NCBI RefSeq assembly: GCF_016806125.1
Contig: NZ_CP047166.1
Coordinates: 2,914,001-2,978,000 of the forward strand
Length of the DNA: 64,000 bases
Direction of reading: 5' to 3'
DNA from: Ponticoccus alexandrii
GTDB lineage: Bacteria; Pseudomonadota; Alphaproteobacteria; Rhodobacterales; Rhodobacteraceae
Shown here: positions 27,712 to 36,062 of the stretch, one piece after another
Numbering within the stretch: position 1 is the stretch's first letter
How the letters are laid out: every line of letters begins with the position of its first letter
The notes under the pieces: generated by a model
The model's database searches: none
What the model was told of the DNA's origin: nothing
Seen by the model: only the letters and a program-made list of their open reading frames with translations
Made by a program: the position numbers and the translations under genes

Positions 27712-29598
27712 TCATTGGATGAGCCTCAGATTGTTGATCTGGCGGGCAATGGTGTCGAAGGCGTCAATGATCTCTGCCCCCTCAACCCGGAAGAAGTGAC
27801 TGTCGGACGAGGCACAGAGGCGCATCTGCTCTGCCGCCGTGTCATCGGTTTCGAAGGCGATGGTGAAGACGGTGACCCCCAGAGACTGCGCCAGTGTGCA
27901 TTGCGCATAGAGGTTCTGGACGTTGTGCCCGGCCGTGCTCTGGACATGGTAGTCCGGGTTGCTCTGCTCCAGCAGTTCCTCAACACCGTTGATCGGCGCG
28001 CGCGGGTCGTTCGGGCGGATCTGGTCCGTCACCATGCCATCGGTCATGACGACAATGAACTTCTCGGTCTCAGGATCGTGCCAGTCGATGGGCCGCCCAA
28101 GGTAGGCCGGGTCCACCAGCCCCTGCCCGATCAGGTAGGCGACGTCGTCCCGGGTGTTCGGATCCAGTAGTGACAGGGCGTATTTCATGCCGTATTGCGC
28201 GCCGGTTCCGTCGTGCATCCGGATGCCCTCGATAAACTGCATAAGGTGATCGGCATCCGAGGAGTAATACTGGATTGCCGTATCGTCCTCGGGGCACCAG
28301 CCCCAGTCCATGACCTCCGGGTCGATGGCCCAGTGTTGGAAATGCGGCACGTAATCGCGCGATCCGGGCATGGCGGTGGCGGCGAAGTCGCTGTCGGGGA
28401 TCTCGACGCAGGACGAGGGCATGTTGACCCGGATCGTTTCCGCTTCTTCCGCCACGTCCTGCACCAGCCCCTCGTTCGGGTCGGTGTAAAACGGCGTCCA
28501 GTGGGCCTGCTCGATACTGGCATAGGAAAAGGTATCGCCGGGGATCCTGCCCCTGTTCTTGGTCGGGCCCAGGTCGTAGGATGGCCCGTTCTCGTCGCCC
28601 TTGACCTGGAAATAGGCGGCCTTCTGTGTGCCCCCCTTCACCGAGGCGCCAAGGAACTGCCCCGGATCGGTCAGCTGGGGATCCTGCGCAATCACGAAGG
28701 CGACGAAGGCCGCAAGGAAGTCGTCCGCATCGCGCGACGCGCCTTCGGGGAAGGCCTCGACCTTGTGAGCCACGTCGAAGATGTCGTCCCCGTCGGTGTC
28801 GAAGTAGAACACCATGTTGGATATGGCCTGCGTCCAGGCGGTGAAGTACCCCTCGGGCGCGGTGCCATCGCCGCCGCAGGCGGGATCGGCCGCGCCTTCG
28901 TCGGCGTTTTCGGCATTGTTGTTGCACAGCGACCCACCCGGCGCGTCCTGATCGCCGTTGCCCCAGCCGTTGTTGCCCTTGATCCGCGGGCGCTCTCCGC
29001 GGAGATACTCGAACATGGTGTCGCCGGGGTTCACCGAGCCCGCGAAGGGGATCAGGTTCAGCGTCGTGACCCCGCCGCTGTTGTCGGTCATCACCTTTTC
29101 GACAAACCCCTTGGCCGCGGGCTTCATGTTGGTCATGCGGTCGTTCCAGCGCATCGACCCAGAGATATCCAGCACCAGCGAGATCTCGACATTGGCGATG
29201 CGCTCTTCGGCGGTGGACAGAGCCTGCGCCATCAGCGAGTCGTGGCCCGCGATGTGTATGAACATCGTGTCCAGATCGGCGCCCGCCGTCGCGGTGACGA
29301 CGCGCTCGTGAAAATTCTGGTCGATGTGCACGCCGGTCAGGTAGTCGGCCAGCCCCGCCTTGGCGACATAATCGGCAACCACATCGGCGGGCTGCTGCTC
29401 TTGATCCAGATCCGCCGCCGCAAGAACGGCGCGATCCAGCGTCGTCTGAAGACGCACCCGCGACGCCTCGTGCCGCATGAAATCGACCGAAGCCCCGGCC
29501 AGCATCAACATCAGGACGGTCATAAGGGTCGAGAAGATCGTGATGTTGCCGTCTTCTGCGCCGATGAAGGGCAAGTGCCGAGCGTAGCGCCGGTTCAT
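27712..29598 (-). CDS. Tad-like VWA-domain protein, paralogue 2
   Basis: The 628-residue protein is a tandem duplicate of the downstream gene. It has the membrane segment GNITIFSTLMTVLMLMLAGA (residues 18-37), DISGSM at 144-149, NNGWGNGDQDAPGGSLCNN at 209-227, MTDGMVTDQ and the tail FDTIARQINNLRLIQ. The copies are very similar in the N-terminal third and around the motif and differ most after it, where paralogue 1 has extra residues. AGGAGAG lies about 6 bases before the ATG at 29598; a long in-frame extension upstream to 29961 is not homologous and is rejected. 153 bases separate the copies. Confidence 0.8.
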   Translation of the reverse strand: MNRRYARHLPFIGAEDGNITIFSTLMTVLMLMLAGASVDFMRHEASRVRLQTTLDRAVLAAADLDQEQQPADVVADYVAKAGLADYLTGVHIDQNFHERVVTATAGADLDTMFIHIAGHDSLMAQALSTAEERIANVEISLVLDISGSMRWNDRMTNMKPAAKGFVEKVMTDNSGGVTTLNLIPFAGSVNPGDTMFEYLRGERPRIKGNNGWGNGDQDAPGGSLCNNNAENADEGAADPACGGDGTAPEGYFTAWTQAISNMVFYFDTDGDDIFDVAHKVEAFPEGASRDADDFLAAFVAFVIAQDPQLTDPGQFLGASVKGGTQKAAYFQVKGDENGPSYDLGPTKNRGRIPGDTFSYASIEQAHWTPFYTDPNEGLVQDVAEEAETIRVNMPSSCVEIPDSDFAATAMPGSRDYVPHFQHWAIDPEVMDWGWCPEDDTAIQYYSSDADHLMQFIEGIRMHDGTGAQYGMKYALSLLDPNTRDDVAYLIGQGLVDPAYLGRPIDWHDPETEKFIVVMTDGMVTDQIRPNDPRAPINGVEELLEQSNPDYHVQSTAGHNVQNLYAQCTLAQSLGVTVFTIAFETDDTAAEQMRLCASSDSHFFRVEGAEIIDAFDTIARQINNLRLIQ

Positions 29599-30017
29599 GG
29601 CGTCTCTCCTGTCTGGCCGCGCCCCCTGCGGCATCTCTGCGTGTCGAATGCCTTTTTCGGATAGGATTCGGTCGGCAGGCCGGGAAGGATCGTGGCGAAA
29701 CCGGGGCGAAAACCTCTGATTTTCCGAAAGTTCCCGATGTCTTGTGCAGGCTGTCGGGCGGCGACTTACCCTGCCACAGCTGCATTTCGCGGCTGGGGAT
29801 GCGGCCTTTCCAGGCACGCGGGTCGGGCGGTCAGGCGCCGCCGACAGGGGGTCCCTCTCGACCGGGACAAGGCTGGCTGATCGGAGGAGAACCGGCCTAC
29901 GGCGCGAAGCCCGCGCCGCGCGAGAGAGCGCAGGCCGGACGCCGCAGGACAGGCAAGGCATGCCCGACCGGCGTCAGGTCCGACAGCGCCACCCTAGTGG
30001 CAACCCGGTTGCCAAAG
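29599..30017. other. Intergenic stretch upstream of VWA paralogue 2
   Basis: About 420 bases between the VWA gene and the gdhA hairpin. It must hold the promoter of the minus VWA cassette. I see open frames here but none with homology, a credible start or a ribosome-binding site, and no repeat. Confidence 0.5.
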
Positions 30018-30074
30018 CAGGAAGGCCCGGCGGGGCAGGCTATGTAAAACCGCCTGCCCCGCCGGGCCTTCCTG
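30018..30074. terminator. 23-bp perfect hairpin at the 3' end of gdhA
   Basis: CAGGAAGGCCCGGCGGGGCA (plus GGC) at 30018-30040 is exactly complementary to 30052-30074, with an 11-base loop. It starts 7 bases beyond the gdhA stop. There is no long U-tract after it, so it may stabilise the mRNA 3' end or terminate with help. Confidence 0.65.
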
Positions 30075-30080
30075 TCAGGG

Positions 30081-31517
30081 CTACAGCCCCTTGGCGCGGT
30101 AGCTGGCCGCGACGCGGTCGATCGCCACGATATAGGCGGCGGTCCGCAGGTCGGTCACGTCCTCGCGGCCATGCCAGACCGCGCGCATCGACTGGTAGGC
30201 AATCCGCATGGTGTCATCGAGGCCCGAGCGCACCAACTCCAGCTCGTCCGCGCCCTTGAGATACTGCGCCTTGAAATCCGGCGTCATGGACCATGCGTCG
30301 CCAAGATGCCGGTCGAGTCGTTCCAGCTCGTTCACGATCAGCTGGTGGCGCGCCTCTTCCTGGCGGCGCTGCATCCGGCCAAAGCGGATGTGGCTGAGGT
30401 TCTTGACCCACTCAAAATAGGACACCGTCACACCGCCCGCGTTTGCGTACATGTCGGGGATGATCACAACGCCCTTCTGGCGCAGGATGTCATCGGCCCC
30501 GGCGGTGACCGGACCGTTGGCGGCCTCGACGATCAGCCTGGCCTTGATGTTATGCGCATTGGTCAGGTTGATGACTCCTTCCAGAGCAGCGGGGATGAGG
30601 ATGTCGCAGTCCTCTTCCAGAACCTTGGCGCCCTCCGCGATGCAATTGGCCGCCGGGTAGCCCGTCACGCCGCCATGCTTCACGATCCAGTCGCGCACCG
30701 CCTCGACATCCAGCCCGGCCGGGCTGAACAGTGCGCCGTCGCGCTCGATTACACCGGTGATCACGCAGCCGTCCTGCTCTGACAGGAATTTCGCCGCGTG
30801 GTAGCCCACGTTGCCGAGGCCCTGCACGATCACCCGCTTACCGTCGAGCGAGCCGCTCAGGTTCGCGGCGGCGATATCCTCGGGATGGCGGAAGAACTCG
30901 CGCAGGGCATATTGCACGCCGCGGCCCGTCGCCTCGACCCGTCCGGCGATACCCCCGGCGTTCAGCGGCTTGCCGGTCACGCAGGCGCGCGCGTTGATAT
31001 CGGTGGTGTTCATCCGCGCGAACTGGTCCGCGATCCACGCCATCTCGCGTTCGCCGGTGCCCATGTCGGGCGCGGGCACGTTCTGCGACGGGTTGATCAG
31101 GTCGCGCTTGATCAACTCGTAGGCGAAGCGCCGGGTGATCTGTTCCATCTCGTGCTCGTCCCAGGCCCGGGGATCGACGCAGAGCCCGCCCTTCGATCCG
31201 CCGAAAGGCGTTTCGACCAGCGCGCATTTGTAGGTCATCAGCGCGGCCAGTGCCTCGACCTCGTCCTGGTTGACCTCCAGCGCAAAGCGGATGCCGCCCT
31301 TGACCGGCTCCATATGTTCGGAATGGACGGACCGGTAGCCCGTGAAGGTCTGGATCTGCCCGCGCAGCCGCACGCCGAAACGCACCGTATACGTGGCGTT
31401 GCAGACGCGGATCTTGTTCTCCAACCCCGGCGGCAGATCCATCAGCGCCACCGCGCGATTATACATCAGGTCGACTGACTGGCGGAAGGTCGGTTCGTTC
31501 GACGGCAACACGGACAT
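30081..31517 (-). CDS. gdhA: Glutamate dehydrogenase (Glu/Leu/Phe/Val family)
   Basis: The 478-residue enzyme interconverts glutamate with 2-oxoglutarate and ammonia. Family motifs are present: EPVKGGIRFALEVNQDEV and the catalytic-lysine region ALMTYKCALVETPFGGSKGG, then PAPDMGTGEREMAWI, and the nucleotide-binding VIVQGLGNVGYHAAKFL. I chose the ATG at 31517 because AAAGGAGG lies about 7 bases upstream; the upstream ATG at 31538 lacks this. Cofactor preference cannot be read safely. It stands alone between two outward-pointing VWA/TadE cassettes. Confidence 0.93.
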   Translation of the reverse strand: MSVLPSNEPTFRQSVDLMYNRAVALMDLPPGLENKIRVCNATYTVRFGVRLRGQIQTFTGYRSVHSEHMEPVKGGIRFALEVNQDEVEALAALMTYKCALVETPFGGSKGGLCVDPRAWDEHEMEQITRRFAYELIKRDLINPSQNVPAPDMGTGEREMAWIADQFARMNTTDINARACVTGKPLNAGGIAGRVEATGRGVQYALREFFRHPEDIAAANLSGSLDGKRVIVQGLGNVGYHAAKFLSEQDGCVITGVIERDGALFSPAGLDVEAVRDWIVKHGGVTGYPAANCIAEGAKVLEEDCDILIPAALEGVINLTNAHNIKARLIVEAANGPVTAGADDILRQKGVVIIPDMYANAGGVTVSYFEWVKNLSHIRFGRMQRRQEEARHQLIVNELERLDRHLGDAWSMTPDFKAQYLKGADELELVRSGLDDTMRIAYQSMRAVWHGREDVTDLRTAAYIVAIDRVAASYRAKGL

Positions 31518-31857
31518 GGTGATCCTCCTTTGGAACACGTCGCCACGCTTTTGGACAACTGCTGCGTCAGTTTGGCGACGTCACGGTCAGCCTAACGTGA
31601 AATCGCGCCACTCCCCAACCCGGTTTTCGCCCGAATTCGCCACGCAACCTATGCGAAAGTTCTAAAAATTGTCCGGCCAGACGGAACAATGACCACCCCG
31701 CACCCCGGATCGTTCATAAATTTACGAGCAATTTTAAGACATTACAGTTAAAAGCGCCCAAATTAGGCCACGTTGAAGAGGCACTTCTCAGCCTGAGAGA
31801 GGCAAGCCCCCGCCCTGTTTCGAACTCGGGGGACCGCTTGTGAGAAAGGTGCCGGAT
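31518..31857. other. Intergenic stretch between divergent gdhA and VWA paralogue 3
   Basis: 340 bases with a notably AT-rich part (31640-31790) that probably holds the promoters of gdhA and of the plus cassette. TTAA tetramers occur at 31735 and 31749, spaced 10 bases apart rather than the 7 of a CtrA site. No gene seen. Confidence 0.5.
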
Positions 31858-33666
31858 ATGGCCAGAAAAGAATATATTGCATCCGCCCTGCGTAGCAGCG
31901 CGCTTGGCGGTATCGCCACGACTGCAAAGAACCGACTCCGGCATTTCACCGCCGACCAGTCCGGCAACATGTCCTATATCGCCATCGCAGGCTCTCTGGT
32001 CATGCTGGTCTTTGGCGGCGTTGGCGTCGACATGATGCACGCCGAACTGAAACGGAACAAGGTGCAGAACACGCTGGACCGCGCGGTGCTTGCGGCGGCA
32101 AACATCAACAACGAAATGGACCCGACCTTCGTTGTCAGCGACTATTTTCGTGCGATGAACATGGCCGACACGCTGTCCTCTGTCGAGGTGCAGCAGGGCA
32201 TCAACTCCAAGCGCGTGACCGCCAGCGGCGAGACCACGATTCCCTCGAACTTCATGTCGCTGATCGGTGTCGACACGCTGGCGGCGGCGGGCCGCGCCCG
32301 GGCCGAAAACGCCGGCGCGCTCATGGAAATCTCGCTTGTACTGGACATCTCCGGTTCCATGTCCGGGCAGAAGATCGAACAGCTCAAGACCGCGGCGAAA
32401 GGCTTTGTGGACATGGTGCTGGGCGAAGGCGGGGCGGAGTCAAACGTCACCATCTCGATCGTGCCCTACAACGCGACCGTGAACCTTGGCGACAGTTTCT
32501 CGCAGTATTTCCACCTGGAAAGGCTGCACGATTACTCCCATTGCGCCTGGTTCAACGCGACGGATTTCGACACCACAGAGATCGACCCGGATGTGACGCT
32601 TGGGCAGATTTCGCACTTCGACCTCTATGGCAACGGTCAGGGCGCGCCGGAACTGTCCTCTCCGTGGTGCTACACGGGAGAGACGGCGGCGATCGTTCCG
32701 CACAGCAGCGACCCAGATGTTCTGAAGGCGCGTATCGACGCCTTCCAGGCACAGGGCAACACGGCTATCGACCTCGGGATGAAATGGGGCCTTGCCCTGC
32801 TTGATCCGACGATGCGCCCGGTGATGGAGGACATGAACCGCGACGGGCTGGTGTCGGACGTCGCGGCGATCCGCCCCGCGGCCTATGATAACAACCAGAC
32901 GATGAAATTCGTGATCGTCATGACGGACGGCGAGAACACCCAGCAATACGACCTGAAGGACCACAACAAGTCCGGCATGTCCAATGTCTGGATAGACGAC
33001 CGCGGCACGCCGGATACCGGCGATGATCGCTACTCGATCCGGCTGAACAGCAGCACGTTCTTCTGGCCGCATCTGAGCAGCTACCAGAACCCCTATCGCA
33101 GCGGCCCCTACAGCCATGTTACCGGCGGCGCCGTCAGCGTCCTCGGCGATGTGGTGGCCGACCTGGGCCTTGCGACGGCCCTTGGCCGCACGCTGGCAAG
33201 CCTTGCGCCGCCAGCGCCGGGCAACGCCAGCTGGGACGACGGCATCTGCGGCGACGACGCCGACGATTACAACGGCGGTGTCTGCCGCGAGCCGATCCCG
33301 CGCCGCCTGTCCAACGCCGAACTGAACGGCCGGATCAAGACCACCGCACGCGCGAACAACTGGTACTGGCGCATGTATCAGGACGGCCGGGTCAGCTATA
33401 ACAGCTACCAGAACGCCTATTACGCCTGGGAAACCAGGGTGGACGCGAACCAGGCCGACGACCGCCTATCGACCGTCTGCGGCGCGGCCCGCACCAACGG
33501 CGTGGTGATCTATTCCATCGGTGTCGAAGCGCCCTGGCGCGGGCTTCAGGCCATGAGAGACTGCGCGTCTTCGCCCTCCCATTACTTCGACGTCAGCGGG
33601 GACGAGCTTGAAGAGACCTTCAACTCTATCGCGACCATCCTGACCCAACTGAGGCTGACCCTATGA
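31858..33666 (+). CDS. Tad-like VWA-domain protein, paralogue 3
   Basis: The 602-residue protein has a membrane segment (SGNMSYIAIAGSLVMLVFGG, residues 35-54), DISGSM at 163-168 followed by a VWA domain with MTDGENTQQ, and a C-terminal FNSIATILTQLRLTL like the tails of paralogues 1 and 2. It lacks the internal GNGDQDAPGGS motif. N-terminal similarity includes NTLDRAVLAAANINN against TTLDRAVLAAADLDQ. A GTG at 31840 is an alternative start, but ATG at 31858 follows AAAGG. Its stop overlaps the next start in ATGA. Role: as for paralogues 1 and 2, unproven. Confidence 0.8.
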   Translation: MARKEYIASALRSSALGGIATTAKNRLRHFTADQSGNMSYIAIAGSLVMLVFGGVGVDMMHAELKRNKVQNTLDRAVLAAANINNEMDPTFVVSDYFRAMNMADTLSSVEVQQGINSKRVTASGETTIPSNFMSLIGVDTLAAAGRARAENAGALMEISLVLDISGSMSGQKIEQLKTAAKGFVDMVLGEGGAESNVTISIVPYNATVNLGDSFSQYFHLERLHDYSHCAWFNATDFDTTEIDPDVTLGQISHFDLYGNGQGAPELSSPWCYTGETAAIVPHSSDPDVLKARIDAFQAQGNTAIDLGMKWGLALLDPTMRPVMEDMNRDGLVSDVAAIRPAAYDNNQTMKFVIVMTDGENTQQYDLKDHNKSGMSNVWIDDRGTPDTGDDRYSIRLNSSTFFWPHLSSYQNPYRSGPYSHVTGGAVSVLGDVVADLGLATALGRTLASLAPPAPGNASWDDGICGDDADDYNGGVCREPIPRRLSNAELNGRIKTTARANNWYWRMYQDGRVSYNSYQNAYYAWETRVDANQADDRLSTVCGAARTNGVVIYSIGVEAPWRGLQAMRDCASSPSHYFDVSGDELEETFNSIATILTQLRLTL

Positions 33667-34196
33667 TGCGTTTCGCCCCCGCCCCGCTGCGCCGCTTCTG
33701 CAAGAGCGAAGAAGGCACCATGCTGATCCCCTTCGCCATATGGATACCGGCCTTTGTCATCCTGATCGTCTCGTCGATCGAGCTTGGCACCGTCACCATC
33801 CGCCACACGGCGCTGGAGCGGTCGCTGGACATGGCGGTGCGCGATCTGCGCATCGGCACCGGCGCCGACACGCATGATGCCCTCAGAGAGGACATCTGCA
33901 GGCGCACTTCCGTCCTGCCCGGCTGCATGACGTCCCTGCAACTGGAGATGATCCCGCTGAACATGGTGGGCTGGGTCGACCCGCCCGCACGCGCGGACTG
34001 CATCGACAAGTCCGAGGAGTTCACCCCGCAGCGCAATTTCATCCATGGCGGCGGCGGCGCGGTCATGATGGTCCGGGCCTGCTACAAGTTCCGCCCGGTG
34101 ACGCCGATTTCCAGCTTCAACGCCCATGTGGCCAAGGATGACGACGGCTATACCGGCATCGTCTCGACCGCGGCCTTCGTCACGGAACCGAGCTGA
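33663..34196 (+). CDS. TadE-like protein, 177 residues (plus cassette)
   Basis: A single-span protein with the membrane segment at about residues 22-45 (FAIWIPAFVILIVSSIELGT) and an outer domain containing four cysteines. Paralogue of the protein at 25073-25606: both have 177 residues, the IRHTALERSLD segment, a VRACYKFRP segment and the tail KDDDGYTGIVSTAAFVTEP. Start codon overlaps the VWA stop (ATGA), mirroring the minus cassette. Confidence 0.75.
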   Translation: MMRFAPAPLRRFCKSEEGTMLIPFAIWIPAFVILIVSSIELGTVTIRHTALERSLDMAVRDLRIGTGADTHDALREDICRRTSVLPGCMTSLQLEMIPLNMVGWVDPPARADCIDKSEEFTPQRNFIHGGGGAVMMVRACYKFRPVTPISSFNAHVAKDDDGYTGIVSTAAFVTEPS

Positions 34197-34207
34197 GGAG
34201 AGCCCCC

Positions 34208-34792
34208 ATGTTCAAGCGCCTGCATCCCCTGCTTCCCCTCGCGCGGCTGCGCGCCTTTTCCCGGGACACCCGCGGCTACGTAACCGTCGAGGCGATGATC
34301 GTGCTGCCCGTCCTGCTTTGGATTTTCGGCGTGGGCTGGGTCTATTTCGACGCCTACCGCCAGCAAAGCGTCAACCAGAAGGCCAATTACACCATCGGCG
34401 ACATGCTCTCGCGCCAGACCGATCCGGTCGGCGACAGCTACATCGACAGCGCATTCAACCTGCTCAAACTGCTGAACAAGGCGGTGGAGCCGGACACCTC
34501 GATGCGGGTGACCGTGGTGCAGTACCGCGCGGACAGCGACAGCTGGCGCGTACAATGGTCCGAGGCACGCGGCGGCGGTTCCGCGCTGAGCACGGCAGAC
34601 ATGACCGATTACGCCGAGCGCCTGCCGGTCGTCAGCGATGCGACCCAGCTGATCCTCGTGGAAACATGGGACGAATACGCGCCCGTCTTCCAGGTCGGCC
34701 TCGGGGACTTCACGATCAAGACCTATTCCTTCACCGCCCCGCGCTATGCCCCGCAGCTGGTCTGGTCGAGCGACGCGGAGGAGAACGCCTGA
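34208..34792 (+). CDS. TadE-like protein (second TadE of plus cassette), possibly truncated by TGA
   Basis: The 194-residue product has a basic N-terminus, a membrane span (VTVEAMIVLPVLLWIFGVGW, glutamate at its start) and an outer domain ending RYAPQLVWSSDAEENA. SD GAGGAG precedes the ATG. It aligns with the protein at 24512-25066. The stop TGA at 34790-34792 falls exactly where the VWA paralogues have the Trp of NNGWGNGDQDAPGGS, and the same frame continues GNGDPDAPGGSPC after it. A TGG-to-TGA change or a sequencing error would explain this. Confidence 0.75.
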   Translation: MFKRLHPLLPLARLRAFSRDTRGYVTVEAMIVLPVLLWIFGVGWVYFDAYRQQSVNQKANYTIGDMLSRQTDPVGDSYIDSAFNLLKLLNKAVEPDTSMRVTVVQYRADSDSWRVQWSEARGGGSALSTADMTDYAERLPVVSDATQLILVETWDEYAPVFQVGLGDFTIKTYSFTAPRYAPQLVWSSDAEENA

Positions 34793-34863
34793 GGCAACGG
34801 CGATCCGGACGCGCCCGGCGGATCGCCGTGCACCAAGGACGCCGAGAACCGGACCAACTGCGC

Positions 34864-34897
34864 CCAGTTACCAGTTACCAGTTACCAGTTACCAGTT
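34864..34897 (+). repeat. Heptamer tandem repeat CCAGTTA x 4.9
   Basis: Four complete copies of CCAGTTA and a partial fifth (CCAGTT). Copy-number change by one unit shifts the reading frame, so the region after the motif is prone to frameshift. Confidence 0.9.
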
Positions 34898-34904
34898 TGG
34901 TCCT

Positions 34905-34980
34905 GTCGGGCCCGCTGGCCAGGCCTGCTTTTCCTGATCCGCTTCGGATCATGGGGACGGATAAGGTCAGCGGGCCCGTC
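34905..34980. repeat. Nested inverted repeats downstream of the plus cassette
   Basis: A 16-base outer pair (34905-34920 with 34965-34980; one mismatch and one G-U) encloses an inner perfect hairpin GATCCG-CTT-CGGATC (34936-34950). It may end or protect the cassette transcript. The absence of a U-tract argues against a simple terminator. Confidence 0.5.
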
Positions 34981-34999
34981 TTCCTATTCCCCTCACTGA

Positions 35000-35347
35000 A
35001 AAGCACCCTGCCCGCCGGGATCGCATCTGAAGGCCATCCTGCGCGCGGCACATGGCGCTGATCGCCATGCTCAAGGGCGGTCCCGGGCCGGATCACGCGC
35101 AAGCCAAGGCCATTGCCGCGCACAGGATGGCCGAAAGCGACAAGCACGCCTGCGACGGTCGCCGGCCCGCCTGACCCGATCGCGGTCAACACTCATGAGC
35201 CCCGTGGCGCGGCGGAAGGCTTGGCCCCGGCACCACGGGACCTCGCTCGACTAGGGCAATCCAGCCAGGAAGGCCGCTCGCACAGCGACACGGCCCCTTC
35301 CGCAAGCGCGGCGGGGTCATCGCGGCCCCGCTGCCGGAACCGGCGGT
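35000..35347. other. Intergenic stretch, no confident gene
   Basis: About 350 bases between the remnant and the stop of the minus-strand membrane gene. A 40-codon plus-strand frame at 35052-35174 has GC-rich third positions but no ribosome-binding site or recognised homology, so I do not call it. Confidence 0.4.
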
Positions 35348-35836
35348 TCAGCGCGGCGTCTTGCCGTCGCGCTCCAGCACCTTCATCGTCAGGATGTCGG
35401 CCAGCGGCTTGGTCTGCGAGGCGGCGGTGACGCCGCCGATTGCCACGCGGCGCCCCAGCCGCCACCACAGCCCCGGACGCCAGACCCGCCGCCCCGGCGT
35501 CTTGAGCAGGATCACGAAACCGTTTGACGGCTTCAGGGCAAAGGTGCCGCGGTCGACCTTGTCGATATCCGCGATCAGCGCGACCTCGGTGCCATCGCTG
35601 TCGATCAGCCCCTTCTCCGTCAGGATCAGGGCATGGGCCGTGCTTTTCCACATGAGATGCCCCAGCGCCACGCTGGCCACACCACAGCCGACGAGGAAAG
35701 CCTGCCAGAGGAAGTCCGCGGGCGGCATGGCGAAGGCCATGTACAGAAACAGCCCGCCCAGGCCGACCAGCGCCCCCACCCCGATCACGCGCCGCGAGGG
35801 CGAGGTGGTCAGGCGGGTCAGTTCTTCGGTATCCAT
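35348..35836 (-). CDS. Membrane protein of unknown function
   Basis: The 162-residue protein starts MDTEELTRLTTSPSRRVIGV. Two adjacent membrane spans (about residues 18-60, GALVGLGGLFLYMAFAMPPA and a second) are followed by a cytoplasmic-type domain of about 100 residues with ALILTEKGLIDSDGTEVALI and GTFALKPSNGFVILL, a pattern like small PH-type membrane proteins. The longer in-frame extension to 36220 has no homology signal and overlaps the ogt gene. I cannot name a family. Confidence 0.65.
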   Translation of the reverse strand: MDTEELTRLTTSPSRRVIGVGALVGLGGLFLYMAFAMPPADFLWQAFLVGCGVASVALGHLMWKSTAHALILTEKGLIDSDGTEVALIADIDKVDRGTFALKPSNGFVILLKTPGRRVWRPGLWWRLGRRVAIGGVTAASQTKPLADILTMKVLERDGKTPR

Positions 35837-36062
35837 GCGTGGGGGCCCTCTGGTCGGAATACTCGCCGGTGCATAGCCCGAGGCCGCGGGCTGTTGCAAA
35901 AGAATTCCCGCATGACGCCGCTTGCGGCGCCCGCCGAAAGGCGGGAAGCTGACCGAAACCAACCCTGCCATCGGTCGCCCCTCGCTTTTGCCCTGCCCCG
36001 TCTCGCTGCATACCCTGCCAAGGACCCAGCGCGCCCCGCCCCACCGCTCAAAAGAGGATCCC

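Larger units (their letters stand above)
34793..34999 (+). pseudogene. In-frame 3' remnant after the TGA of the TadE-like gene
   Basis: Reading on in the frame of the upstream gene gives GNGDPDAPGGSPCTKDAEN and a cysteine further on, then a 7-base tandem repeat, then unrelated residues to a TGA at 34997. Over 42 bases the DNA matches the motif of VWA paralogue 2 at 36 positions by my hand alignment. Whether it is ever translated is unknown. Confidence 0.6.

Noticed and set aside
29744-30259. 171-codon plus-strand frame between VWA paralogue 2 and gdhA
   Set aside because: Runs through the gdhA hairpin and into gdhA on the opposite strand; Arg/Gly-rich with no domain or ribosome-binding site.
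31735-31753. CtrA-type site before VWA paralogue 3
   Set aside because: The TTAA tetramers are spaced by 10 bases, not 7.
34790-34792. TGA as selenocysteine or programmed readthrough
   Set aside because: The aligned residue is Trp, not Cys or Sec, and no selenocysteine element or selenoprotein context is seen; a nonsense change is simpler.
34864-34897. CCAGTTA repeats as a small CRISPR or attachment site
   Set aside because: Units are 7 bases with no spacers; no cas or integrase genes nearby.
35052-35174. 40-codon plus-strand frame (MALIAMLKGGPGPD...)
   Set aside because: Third positions are GC-rich but there is no ribosome-binding site, no homology and no operon context.
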